Shown here: positions 52,080-59,933 of the stretch, one piece after another
Numbering within the stretch: position 1 is the first letter of the stretch
How the letters are laid out: the number at the start of each line of letters is the position of its first letter
NCBI GenBank assembly: GCA_910577645.1
Contig: CAJTOL010000001.1
Location: 248,001-312,000 of the forward strand
Length of the DNA: 64,000 nucleotides
Reading direction: 5' to 3'
Origin: an uncultured Lachnospiraceae bacterium
GTDB taxonomy: Bacteria; Bacillota; Clostridia; Lachnospirales; Lachnospiraceae
Translations under genes and position numbers: made by a program
The notes under the pieces: generated by a model
The model's database searches: none
The model's input: only the letters and a program-made list of their open reading frames with translations
What the model was told of the DNA's origin: nothing

Positions 52080-53845
52080 ATTCCATTCGCCAGGACGAAG
52101 AACAGCTTCATGTCAGCAAGCTTTCTATGATGAAACGGCTGTTTGCTTACCTTCTGTCCTACAAAAAGGATTTGGCCCTGGTGGCGGCGATTATGGCGGT
52201 AACCTTAACGATCAGCATGACCTGGCCGCTTTTGATGGAGCTGGCAGTGAACCGGTATGTGGCTGCAAAGGATATCCGGGGACTTTTGAGGCTGGGAGTC
52301 GGGGCCCTTTTGATGGCGGCAGTATTTGCCTGGGGCAGCCGGACACGGATGATCATTATGGCAAAGCTGTCAAACCGGGTTTTGATGACTATCCGCCAGG
52401 AGCTGTACGCCCACATCCAGACCCTGAGCTTTCATTTTTTTGACAGCCGTCCTACAGGAAAGATTCTGGCCCGGATTATCGGGGATGTTAATTCCTTAAA
52501 AGATGTGCTGTCCGACAGCATTACCAAGCTGGTGCCGGATCTTTTGACGGTTGCCGGTGTGGCGGCCATTATGATAGGAAAAAATATATATCTTGCCATG
52601 GCAGCCCTTTTAACAGTGCCTTTGCTGGCAGGAGGAATGCTTTTCATCCAGACCAGGGCGTACCCTATGTGGCAGTTTTACCGAAAGAAAAATTCTAACT
52701 TAAATGCCTTTGTCCACGAGGATTTTTCCGGCATCCGCCTTGTCCAGAGCTTTGCGGCGGAGGCGGAAAGCCGGAAAGATTTTTACCAGCTTGCCGACCA
52801 ACAGAGAGATTCTTTCTGTCAGGCAGTACGGTGCGCCGACTGTTTCGGGCCGGTGGTGGAGGTGACATGGGGCCTGGGGGCCTTTTTCCTGTACTTTATC
52901 GGAATCCGCTTTTTGGGACGGGATGCAGTGGAGGTAGGCACCTACCTGGCCTTTTCCACCTACCTGGCCATGTTCTGGAGTCCCATCCGCAACCTGGCAA
53001 GCTTCTACAACAAGCTGACGACCAACCTTTCGGCGGCAGAGAGGGTTTTTGACATTTTGGATACTCCGGCGGAGATTACAGACAGGGAAGGGGCGGGGAT
53101 ACTGCCTCCCTTAACAGGAAAAGTAGAGTTTCGCCATGTAAGCTTTGCCTACGAGGACGAGCCGGAGCGGCTGATTTTAAAGGATGTGAACGTTACGGTA
53201 AATCCAGGCGAGACCATTGCGCTGGTAGGGCCTACGGGAGCCGGAAAGACTACCATTGTCAACCTGATTGGCCGCTTTTATGAGGTGACGGACGGAGAAA
53301 TTCTTCTGGACGGAACCTCTGTCCGGGAGGTGACCCTGGAAAGTCTTAGGAGCCAGATGGGCATTATGACTCAGGACAATTTCCTTTTTTCCGGAACAAT
53401 CCGGGATAACATCCGTTACGGCCGCCTGGATGCTACAGATGAAGAAATTGAGGCGGCAGCCAAAGCGGTCAATGCCCATGAATTTATTATGGGTCTGGAA
53501 AATGGCTACGAGACAGAGATCAGCGAAAGGGGAAGCAGGCTGTCCATCGGCCAGCGTCAGCTTTTGGCCTTTGCCAGAACTATGGTTTCCAATCCCAGGA
53601 TCCTGATCCTGGACGAAGCCACCTCCAGCATTGACACCCACACCGAGAGGCTGGTACAGCAGGGGATTGAACACCTGCTGGCAGGACGCACCTCCTTTGT
53701 GGTAGCCCACCGCCTGTCAACCATCCGCAAGGCAGATCGGATTTTCGTCATTGACCAGGGAAACATCCTGGAACAAGGAAACCACAGAGAGCTGATGGAG
53801 AAAAAAGGAGCTTATTACCAGCTCTATCAGAGTCAGTTTGAATAG
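52070..53845 (+). CDS. ABC exporter half-transporter, catalytic subunit, leader-controlled
   Basis: A 591-residue partner. ATG 52070 follows GGAGAGGAGG; an upstream Met would extend the overlap with its partner without a better site. After an N-terminal ~30-residue extension come six helices and an ATPase domain: Walker A GPTGAGKTT, signature LSIGQRQLL (deviant from LSGGQ), and Walker B LILDEATSSID with the catalytic Glu. This complements the preceding subunit. Its stop abuts the stop of the opposing MarR gene with no gap (53843-53845 and 53846-53848), so transcripts of the two probably overlap. Confidence 0.92.
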   Translation: MAVNSIRQDEEQLHVSKLSMMKRLFAYLLSYKKDLALVAAIMAVTLTISMTWPLLMELAVNRYVAAKDIRGLLRLGVGALLMAAVFAWGSRTRMIIMAKLSNRVLMTIRQELYAHIQTLSFHFFDSRPTGKILARIIGDVNSLKDVLSDSITKLVPDLLTVAGVAAIMIGKNIYLAMAALLTVPLLAGGMLFIQTRAYPMWQFYRKKNSNLNAFVHEDFSGIRLVQSFAAEAESRKDFYQLADQQRDSFCQAVRCADCFGPVVEVTWGLGAFFLYFIGIRFLGRDAVEVGTYLAFSTYLAMFWSPIRNLASFYNKLTTNLSAAERVFDILDTPAEITDREGAGILPPLTGKVEFRHVSFAYEDEPERLILKDVNVTVNPGETIALVGPTGAGKTTIVNLIGRFYEVTDGEILLDGTSVREVTLESLRSQMGIMTQDNFLFSGTIRDNIRYGRLDATDEEIEAAAKAVNAHEFIMGLENGYETEISERGSRLSIGQRQLLAFARTMVSNPRILILDEATSSIDTHTERLVQQGIEHLLAGRTSFVVAHRLSTIRKADRIFVIDQGNILEQGNHRELMEKKGAYYQLYQSQFE

Positions 53846-54319
53846 TCAAATAAGGGGAAACACATGGGAACCGCCAAAGCCTTCCAGCTTGGAGAAAAGT
53901 TCCATTAACCGGGTCAGGCAGGCGTCGATCTCAGCCTTTTCCCCATCATCAAACACAGCCATGGCAGCAGCAGCGTGCTCTGCCATGGCTTTTTTTACCT
54001 CGTCCAGCATAGCAATGCCCTCCGGGGTAATGTGGATGTAGACCTGGCGGCGGTTGACAGGATTGTGGATCCGCTCTACAAACCCCTGATTTTCCAGATC
54101 ATTGACCAGGCGGGTAAGCTGCTGCTTGGTAATCATCATCTCCTGAGCCAGCTCTGACATGGTCAGTTCCTGTCTGGAAAGAATCTGGAGGTTAATCAGA
54201 GCGTGAAATGCCAGGGAACCGGCCCGCAGCTCATTTTCTTTGCGGAAATGGGTCTTAGTAAAAGATAAAAATCGAATGGAAAATTCTAAAAAATGCCGGA
54301 TTTCCGTATCTGAGTACAT
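53846..54319 (-). CDS. MarR-family transcriptional regulator
   Basis: A 157-residue MarR-type regulator. A dimerisation helix region at the N-terminus (SDTEIRHFLEFSIRFLSFTK) is followed by the winged helix: LTMSELAQEMMITKQQLTRL, VNDLENQGFVERI, then the wing DNPVNRRQVYIHITPEG-like NPVNRRQVYIHITPEGIAML. The ATG (complement of 54317-54319) has a GGAGGAG site. It faces ftsH head to head and abuts the ABC exporter tail to tail. MarR proteins commonly control efflux genes, but no operator was recognised at the exporter promoter, so its target remains open. Confidence 0.92.
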   Translation of the reverse strand: MYSDTEIRHFLEFSIRFLSFTKTHFRKENELRAGSLAFHALINLQILSRQELTMSELAQEMMITKQQLTRLVNDLENQGFVERIHNPVNRRQVYIHITPEGIAMLDEVKKAMAEHAAAAMAVFDDGEKAEIDACLTRLMELFSKLEGFGGSHVFPLI

Positions 54320-54423
54320 GGTCTCCTCCTGAAATATTTATAGATCATATTGATTTTGTTTTACCATAAGTATAAATAAAAGTCAATAAAAGTAAAAAGT
54401 AAATAAATATTTATTATAATCTA

Positions 54424-54452
54424 TTGACAAATAATAGAAAACAGTCTATTTT
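54424..54452 (+). promoter_or_regulatory. ftsH promoter
   Basis: TTGACA at 54424-54429, a 17-base spacer and TATTTT at 54447-54452. A 14-base perfect AT palindrome (AATAAATATTTATT) lies about 10 bases upstream. Confidence 0.65.
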
Positions 54453-54484
54453 AAAGCTAATCCAAAAGAAAAGGAGACGAATTC

Positions 54485-56341
54485 ATGGAAATAAAGGAAC
54501 GCAAGCCGGGAAACGGCGGCCCAGACAAAAATCCGATGAAAGTGTTTTTGTATTACTATGTGATTATTATGGTAATTACATTTCTCATCAATGCTATGGG
54601 ATTTTCTTCTTTATTTAAGACCCAGGTGCAATTGGTTACCTACAATGAATTTAAAGAGCAGGTGTATGCAGGCAATGTTACTACTGTGTCAAAGGAAAAT
54701 GAAAACACCCTGATTTTTATTGCTAACAATGAGAAGGGGGAGCCCAGGGTTTACAAAACCGGTATCTGGGTGTGGCCGGATGAAGAGCTGAATAAGGAGT
54801 TGCAGAAACAGGGAGTTATTTTCGCTGCCGAGATTCCCACGGAGCCGAACCCGGTGGTGAGCTTTATCCTTTCATGGGTAATGCCCATTCTTATGTTTGT
54901 GATAATCGGCGCCATCATGTCCAGAATCATGGGTAAACGTATGGGCGGAAACGCCATGACCTTTGGAAAATCCAACGCCAAGATTTACGCGGAGAATGAG
55001 ACCGGTAAAACCTTTGCCGACGTAGCCGGGGAAGAAGAAGCAAAAGAGGCACTAAAGGAGATTGTAGACTTCCTTCACAATCCTCAAAAGTACGCTGACA
55101 TCGGCGCCACCCTTCCCAAAGGCGCTCTGCTGGTGGGCCCTCCCGGAACCGGTAAAACCCTCCTTGCCAAGGCAGTGGCAGGAGAAGCACATGTGCCCTT
55201 TTTCTCCATTTCCGGTTCCGAGTTCGTGGAAATGTTTGTGGGAATGGGGGCGGCCAAGGTTCGGGATCTGTTTAAGCAGGCTAACGAAAAGGCTCCCTGT
55301 ATTGTTTTTATCGATGAGATAGATACCATCGGAAAGAAAAGGGACGGCGCAGGCGGCATGGGCGGAAATGACGAGAGAGAGCAGACTTTAAATCAGCTTC
55401 TTACAGAGATGGACGGGTTTGACGGCCGTAAAGGAGTGGTGATTCTGGCGGCAACCAACCGGCCGGAATCCTTAGATAAGGCGTTGCTGCGGCCCGGCAG
55501 GTTTGACCGGAGAATTCCGGTGGAGCTGCCGGATATGAAAGGCCGGGAAGCGATTTTACGGGTTCACGGCGGCAAGGTGAAGCTGTCAGACGACGTGGAC
55601 TTTAATGCGGTAGCCCGGGCAGCCTCCGGGGCCAGCGGCGCAGAGCTTGCCAATATTGTCAATGAAGCGGCTCTTCGGGCAGTCCGAATGGGGCGGAGCG
55701 TGGTGCTTCAGGAGGATTTAGAGGAAAGCGTGGAGGTAGTCATTGCAGGCTATCAGAGAAAGGATGCCGCTGTTTCGGAAAAAGAGCGGAAGATTGTTGC
55801 ATATCATGAAATCGGCCATGCCCTGGTGGCGGCCTGCCAGAATCATTCAGCCCCGGTGCATAAGATTACTATTATTCCCAGAACCTCCGGCGCACTGGGT
55901 TACACTATGCAGGTGGAGGAAGGGGAGAGAGTATTAATGAGCCGGGAAGAAGCCTTAAATAAAATTGCCACCTTTACCGGCGGCCGGGCGGCGGAGGAAC
56001 TGATTTTCCATTCCATTACCACCGGAGCCAGCAATGATATTGAACAGGCCACCAAGCTTGCCAGAGCCATGGTGACCCGGTACGGTATGAGCGGCCGGTT
56101 TGGCATGGTAGCGCTGGAAACCGTAACCAACCAGTACCTGGGAGGCGACGCTTCTCTGGCCTGTTCGCCGGAGACTGCCAAGGAAATTGACGATGAGGTT
56201 ATTGCCACCGTAAAAGAACAATATGAGAAGGCTAAGGATATCCTATCTCAAAATGAGGAGAAGCTCCATGAGCTGGCCGCCTGTCTGCTGGAGAAGGAGA
56301 CCATTACCGGACAGGAGTTTATGAAAATTCTGACAACCTGA
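54485..56341 (+). CDS. ftsH: ATP-dependent zinc metalloprotease FtsH
   Basis: A 618-residue membrane-bound AAA+ protease. Two membrane helices ([17 protein letters not shown], and [19 protein letters not shown]) flank an outer domain of ~85 residues. The AAA domain has Walker A GPPGTGKT near 217, Walker [15 protein letters not shown], and [20 protein letters not shown] as the second region of homology. The zinc protease site is [10 protein letters not shown] near 440, with Ile where HEAGH is usual. An AAAGGAGA site precedes the ATG. It degrades membrane and short-lived proteins and is needed for sporulation in Bacillus. It is monocistronic, closed by a terminator. Confidence 0.97.
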   Translation: MEIKERKPGNGGPDKNPMKVFLYYYVIIMVITFLINAMGFSSLFKTQVQLVTYNEFKEQVYAGNVTTVSKENENTLIFIANNEKGEPRVYKTGIWVWPDEELNKELQKQGVIFAAEIPTEPNPVVSFILSWVMPILMFVIIGAIMSRIMGKRMGGNAMTFGKSNAKIYAENETGKTFADVAGEEEAKEALKEIVDFLHNPQKYADIGATLPKGALLVGPPGTGKTLLAKAVAGEAHVPFFSISGSEFVEMFVGMGAAKVRDLFKQANEKAPCIVFIDEIDTIGKKRDGAGGMGGNDEREQTLNQLLTEMDGFDGRKGVVILAATNRPESLDKALLRPGRFDRRIPVELPDMKGREAILRVHGGKVKLSDDVDFNAVARAASGASGAELANIVNEAALRAVRMGRSVVLQEDLEESVEVVIAGYQRKDAAVSEKERKIVAYHEIGHALVAACQNHSAPVHKITIIPRTSGALGYTMQVEEGERVLMSREEALNKIATFTGGRAAEELIFHSITTGASNDIEQATKLARAMVTRYGMSGRFGMVALETVTNQYLGGDASLACSPETAKEIDDEVIATVKEQYEKAKDILSQNEEKLHELAACLLEKETITGQEFMKILTT

Positions 56342-56406
56342 TTTCTTTGGCATGAAAGGCTGTTGTTTCTATTTTGCAACATCCCTGTAATATTTTGTAT
56401 AGAAAA

Positions 56407-56457
56407 GGGGCTGCACACGGATTATTTCCTGTAGCAGCCCTAATATTTTTGCTTTTT
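56407..56457 (+). terminator. ftsH terminator
   Basis: GGGGCTGC at 56407-56414 pairs with GCAGCCC at 56434-56440, followed by TAATATTTTTGCTTTTTT. Confidence 0.8.
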
Positions 56458-56465
56458 TAAAACAC

Positions 56466-56494
56466 TTGACACAAAATGGAAGAAGAGTTATAAT
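56466..56494 (+). promoter_or_regulatory. promoter of the second NlpC/P60 gene
   Basis: TTGACA at 56466-56471, a 17-base spacer and TATAAT at 56489-56494, a consensus sigma-A promoter. Confidence 0.88.
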
Positions 56495-56509
56495 GTGCTT
56501 GTAATAAAG

Positions 56510-56526
56510 TTAACAATTACGTAACA
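56510..56526 (-). promoter_or_regulatory. WalR-like box upstream of the NlpC/P60 gene
   Basis: On the minus strand the 17 bases read TGTTAC, five bases, TGTTAA, matching the Bacillus WalR (YycF) box of two TGT(A/T)A(A/C/T) hexamers spaced by 5. It lies just downstream of the promoter and ahead of a wall hydrolase gene, which is the classic WalR target. The orientation is reversed. By location it would be a repressing site. Confidence 0.45.
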
Positions 56527-56563
56527 AAATAAGACAAAAGTGTAATTATTATTAGGAGTACAT

Positions 56564-57334
56564 ATGAAATATACATTAAGACAAACAACAGGAATCTTCG
56601 CTTTTTGCTCAGTATTTGCAGCTACATCTATGACATCATTTGCAGGAACCGTTAATCATACCACAGCTATTCAGCACGGGCCGGGAACCGGGACATCCCA
56701 GTATTTAGTTAAAGTAGTAGGAGAATCAGCGGTTATCAATACAGATCCGGTAAACGGAGAGCTCCTTATGGAAGCAGAAATGGATGACAGCTTTCCGCTG
56801 ATGGAGGAAACAGCGGACGGCTGGCTGAAAATACAAGTCGGAGAAGAAGAAGGTTATCTTTCCCCAAAAGAAGCGGTAGAGCTGGAAGCCGCCGGGGAAG
56901 AAGAGCTGGCGGCGGCAGCGGAAACAGCGGCGGCTAGCCTGGAAGAATCCAGGAGCGGAGAAAACACGGCAAACCGGAGACAGAAGGTAGTAGACTACGC
57001 TATGCAGTTTTTGGGATGCAGCTACCGCTATGGCGGCAGCAATCCTTTAACCGGCGTAGACTGTTCCGGCTTTACCAGTTTTGTTATGCTTAATGGCGCA
57101 GGCGTTTCCCTCCCCAGAACCTCTGGAGGTCAGGCCGGCGCAGGAATTGCTATTACGGATGTTCAGATGCAGCCGGGCGATTTGATTTGCTACGGCAGCG
57201 GCAGCTCTATTAATCATGTTGGAATGTATGTAGGAAACGGTCAGATTATCCACGCTTCCACAGAAAGAACAGGAGTAAAGCTTTCTCCCTGGAATTACCG
57301 CACTCCGGTCCGGATTGTTAATGTGCTGGGATAA
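56564..57334 (+). CDS. NlpC/P60 cell-wall hydrolase, copy B
   Basis: A 256-residue secreted hydrolase, paralogous to the gene at 40004. It has a signal peptide (GIFAFCSVFAATSMTSFAG), an SH3-like region (residues ~45-105, with ADGWLKIQVGEEEGYLSP), an Ala/Glu-rich linker (EEELAAAAETAAASLEES), and a C-terminal NlpC/P60 domain. Catalytic Cys in GVDCSGFTSFV at residue 167, His in NHVGMYVGNG, and the third residue in IIHASTE. The ATG follows TTAGGAG. It has a consensus promoter and a WalR-like box, consistent with control by cell-wall stress signalling. Confidence 0.94.
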   Translation: MKYTLRQTTGIFAFCSVFAATSMTSFAGTVNHTTAIQHGPGTGTSQYLVKVVGESAVINTDPVNGELLMEAEMDDSFPLMEETADGWLKIQVGEEEGYLSPKEAVELEAAGEEELAAAAETAAASLEESRSGENTANRRQKVVDYAMQFLGCSYRYGGSNPLTGVDCSGFTSFVMLNGAGVSLPRTSGGQAGAGIAITDVQMQPGDLICYGSGSSINHVGMYVGNGQIIHASTERTGVKLSPWNYRTPVRIVNVLG

Positions 57335-57342
57335 TTTTGGCG

Positions 57343-57405
57343 GGGATGCCGCAAAATGAAATCAAAGAGCTTGTGATTTCGTTTTGCGGCATCCCTATAA
57401 TTTTT
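57343..57405 (+). terminator. very long intrinsic terminator after the NlpC/P60 gene
   Basis: A stem of about 22 pairs: GGGATGCCGCAAAATGAAAT on the left, complementary to its mirror ending GCGGCATCCC at 57395, with one G-T pair, followed by TTTTT at 57401-57405. Related half-sequences occur at 41801-41819 and 56374-56391. Confidence 0.88.
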
Positions 57406-57434
57406 GCATATTTTCCGAAAGAAGAGCCATACTA
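57406..57434 (+). promoter_or_regulatory. sigma-G-type forespore promoter
   Basis: GCATA at 57406-57410, a 17-base spacer and CATACTA at 57428-57434 match the sigma-G consensus (G-H-A-T-R and C-A-T-W-M-T-A) at every defined position. No sigma-A promoter competes nearby. Confidence 0.65.
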
Positions 57435-57469
57435 ACCTCGTAACAAAAATTAGTTAGGAGGTTATGACG

Positions 57470-57622
57470 ATGAACAACAACTACCGTGATATGGAAGACA
57501 ACACTTCTAAGAACTGCCGCAACAATACGGAGAACTCAGGCAAAAACAAAGCAGACAACTCCAGTAAGAACAACAGCCAGAATTCCAGCAAGAATTCCAG
57601 CAAAAACAGCAGCAGAGATTAA
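57470..57622 (+). CDS. 50-residue Asn/Ser/Lys-rich protein, probable forespore protein
   Basis: ATG 57470 lies 8 bases after an AGGAGG site (an ATG at 57464 is too close to it). The 50-residue product is hydrophilic and low in complexity: an Asn-rich start (MNNNYRDMEDNTSKNCRNNT) and a tail of repeated N-S-S-K units. It has one Cys and no hydrophobic segment, so it is cytosolic and likely unfolded. The sigma-G-type promoter 36 bases upstream suggests expression in the forespore, where small hydrophilic basic proteins are packed with DNA or act as nitrogen stores. It is not a recognisable alpha/beta-type SASP. The exact role is unknown. Confidence 0.7.
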   Translation: MNNNYRDMEDNTSKNCRNNTENSGKNKADNSSKNNSQNSSKNSSKNSSRD

Positions 57623-57673
57623 GCCGGAAAATTAACAGGCAGAAGATTTTAGAAACAGACAAAAAGAGGAGAA

Positions 57674-57708
57674 GGGCTTGCTGCGCGTATGCGTGACAGG
57701 CTCTTTTT
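57674..57708 (+). terminator. terminator of the forespore-type gene
   Basis: GGGCTTG pairs with CAGGCTC (one G-T), with an inner GCGC/GCGT stem, followed by TTTTT. Confidence 0.65.
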
Positions 57709-57739
57709 CTGTGCCTGAAAATGGCAGCGGGAGATCAGA

Positions 57740-57768
57740 TGGACATTCTTGCCCTGCCTGAATATACT
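57740..57768 (+). promoter_or_regulatory. promoter of the rhodanese gene
   Basis: TGGACA at 57740-57745, a 17-base spacer and TATACT at 57763-57768. It lies inside the longer reading of the rhodanese frame and supports the later start. Confidence 0.65.
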
Positions 57769-57801
57769 ATACTTATACAGGAAAGACAAGGAGATGAGCA
57801 G

Positions 57802-58113
57802 ATGGGCGTAGGCATGATTTCCCTGTGGGATCTGGAGTACCGGTTAAATGCCGGTATTCCCATGCAGCTTGTGGACTTGAGGACACCGTCTGATTACCAG
57901 GCGGGCCATATCCGGGGGGCAGTAAATATCCCTTATTCCAATTTAGCCAGCCGGCTGCCGGAACTGGCCTCGGGACCGGCTGTGATTTTTTACTGTGCCA
58001 GAGGCGGCATCAGCCTTCAGGCTGCCAGAATGGCTGCCCAGAGAGGAATTCCGGCAGCGTCGGTAATGAGTGGAATTACTTATTACAGAGGCGCTCATAT
58101 GATTCGGAATTGA
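57802..58113 (+). CDS. rhodanese-like domain protein
   Basis: A 103-residue single rhodanese domain. ATG 57802 (MGVGMISLWDLEYRL) has an AAGGAG site 8 bases upstream and follows a promoter; an earlier in-frame ATG at 57721 would add 27 residues covering that promoter. Seen: LVDLRTPSDYQAGHIRGAVN, the fold's entry motif, and the active-site loop FYCARGGISLQAA with Cys at about residue 65. The loop C-A-R-G-G-I-S is of the sulfurtransferase type. It moves sulfane sulfur to an acceptor that cannot be named. The next transcript starts inside its end. Confidence 0.9.
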   Translation: MGVGMISLWDLEYRLNAGIPMQLVDLRTPSDYQAGHIRGAVNIPYSNLASRLPELASGPAVIFYCARGGISLQAARMAAQRGIPAASVMSGITYYRGAHMIRN

Positions 58114-58138
58114 CAAGATTAGACCTTGGCTATAAAAT
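58110..58138 (+). promoter_or_regulatory. promoter of the first YfcE-like gene
   Basis: TTGACA at 58110-58115, a 17-base spacer and TAAAAT at 58133-58138. Confidence 0.65.
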
Positions 58139-58175
58139 AAAACCACGAGACAAAAAAAGATTAGGAGAACCGTCG

Positions 58176-58718
58176 ATGAAAGTACTGTTTGCTTCTGATA
58201 TTCATGGATCTGCTTATTTTTGCCAAAGGCTTTTGGAAATATACGGGCAGTCCGGCGCGGACCGTTTGATACTTCTTGGGGATATCCTGTACCACGGCCC
58301 GCGCAATGATTTGCCCAGAGACTATAATCCCAAGCAGGTAATTGCCATGCTGAACCAGTATAAAGATCAAATTTACGCCATTCGGGGAAACTGTGACACT
58401 GAGGTAGATCAGATGGTGCTGGAATTCCCTATTCTGGCAGACTATGCACTTTTGGCCTTAAACAATAAAACTTTTTACGCTACCCATGGACACAAGTATA
58501 ATCAGGATAATCTGCCTCCCATGATGCCGGGGGATATTTTGATTCACGGCCATACTCACCTGTTAAAAGCGGAAAGGACAGAATCGATTACGGTGCTGAA
58601 CCCCGGCTCCGTTTCCATTCCCAAGGGAGGAAACCCTAACACATATGCACTGTTAGAGGATACGCTTTTTACCATTTTTTCTCTGGATAAAGATGTGGTA
58701 AAGCAGATGGAGCTATAA
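58176..58718 (+). CDS. YfcE-family metallophosphoesterase
   Basis: A 180-residue calcineurin-like phosphodiesterase. ATG 58176 (MKVLFASDIHGSAYF) follows TTAGGAG; a longer reading at 58110 covers the promoter. All metal motifs are intact: D-x-H (SDIHG), LGDILYHGPRN, GNCD (RGNCDTEV), THGHKYNQD, and GHTHLLKAE. Family members hydrolyse phosphodiesters such as bis-p-nitrophenyl phosphate in vitro; natural substrates are unclear. Ends 33 bases ahead of the methyltransferase gene. Confidence 0.93.
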   Translation: MKVLFASDIHGSAYFCQRLLEIYGQSGADRLILLGDILYHGPRNDLPRDYNPKQVIAMLNQYKDQIYAIRGNCDTEVDQMVLEFPILADYALLALNNKTFYATHGHKYNQDNLPPMMPGDILIHGHTHLLKAERTESITVLNPGSVSIPKGGNPNTYALLEDTLFTIFSLDKDVVKQMEL

Positions 58719-58751
58719 AAAGCCGCATTTATTTGAAAAGAGGATAATCAG

Positions 58752-59933
58752 TTGAAAACAATAGAATTAATTGCACCCTGCCACTTTGGCTTGGAAGCGG
58801 TGCTGAAAAAAGAAATCTATGATTTGGGATATGAAATCTCCCAGGTAGAGGACGGGAGAGTTACCTTTATCGGAGATGAAGAGGCAATTTGCCGGGCCAA
58901 TGTATTTTTGCGTACAGCAGAGCGTATTCTGTTAAAAGTGGGAAGCTTTTCTGCAACTACCTTTGAGGAGCTGTTTCAGGGAACCAGAGCCATTCCCTGG
59001 GAGGATTACCTGCCTCAGGACGGCAGGTTCTGGGTGGCCAAGGCATCTTCCATTAAAAGCAAGCTGTTCAGCCCGTCGGATATCCAGTCTATTATGAAGA
59101 AAGCCATGGTGGAGAGGATGAGATCCCATTATGGCATCACCTGGTTTCCGGAGACAGGAGCCAGCTTCCCGCTGCGGGTATTTTTACTGAAGGACGTGGT
59201 TACAATCGGCATTGACACCAGTGGAGAGTCTCTTCATAAAAGAGGCTACAGGACCTTGACCAGCAAAGCTCCCATTACCGAAACCCTGGCTGCCGCTCTT
59301 TTGATGCTGACTCCCTGGAACAAAGAGCGGATCCTGGTGGATCCCTTCTGCGGAAGCGGTACCTTCCCCATTGAGGCGGCTATGATGGCGGCCAATATTG
59401 CGCCGGGGATGGAGAGAAGCTTTCTGGCAGAAGAATGGAAGGGCCTGATTTCGAAAAAACACTGGTATCAGGCTATGGACGAAGCAGGGGATCTGGTAGA
59501 TCGATCTGTGGAGACAGACATCCAGGGCTATGATATTGACGGAGATATTGTAAAAGCTGCCAGAGCCAATGCCCAGGCGGCCGGAGTGGATCACCTGATC
59601 CATTTTCAGCAACGGCCCATAAGCGCTTTAAGCCATCCCAAGAAGTATGGCTTCCTTATTTCTAATCCGCCCTACGGGGAGAGAATTGAGGAAAAGGAGA
59701 ATCTGCCGGCCCTGTACCGGGAAATCGGGGAGCGTTACAGGGCTTTGGATTCCTGGTCTATGTATCTGATTACGGCTTATGCCGGAGCAGAAGGAGCTAT
59801 TGGCCGCAGGGCAGATAAAAACCGAAAGATTTATAATGGAATGATGAAAACATATTTTTATCAGTTTATGGGGCCAAGGCCTCCCCGGCGGGATGGCAGC
59901 CCTATAAAGAAAGCAGAAGGTGCCGGTGATTAA
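58752..59933 (+). CDS. THUMP-domain class I RNA methyltransferase (YpsC/RlmL-like)
   Basis: A 393-residue enzyme, started at TTG 58752 behind an AGAGGA site. Residues ~1-160 are a ferredoxin-like plus THUMP RNA-binding part (IELIAPCHFGLEAVLKKEIY). Residues ~165-385 are a Rossmann methyltransferase with VDPFCGSGTFPIEAAMMAAN as the SAM loop, GYDIDGDIVKAARANAQAAG, and the catalytic SNPPYGERI (N-P-P-Y, typical of N6-adenine or N2-guanine methylation). It is related to the RlmL N-terminal half, which makes m2G2445 in 23S rRNA. The last ~15 residues are basic. It overlaps the protease gene by 8 bases. Confidence 0.94.
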   Translation: MKTIELIAPCHFGLEAVLKKEIYDLGYEISQVEDGRVTFIGDEEAICRANVFLRTAERILLKVGSFSATTFEELFQGTRAIPWEDYLPQDGRFWVAKASSIKSKLFSPSDIQSIMKKAMVERMRSHYGITWFPETGASFPLRVFLLKDVVTIGIDTSGESLHKRGYRTLTSKAPITETLAAALLMLTPWNKERILVDPFCGSGTFPIEAAMMAANIAPGMERSFLAEEWKGLISKKHWYQAMDEAGDLVDRSVETDIQGYDIDGDIVKAARANAQAAGVDHLIHFQQRPISALSHPKKYGFLISNPPYGERIEEKENLPALYREIGERYRALDSWSMYLITAYAGAEGAIGRRADKNRKIYNGMMKTYFYQFMGPRPPRRDGSPIKKAEGAGD

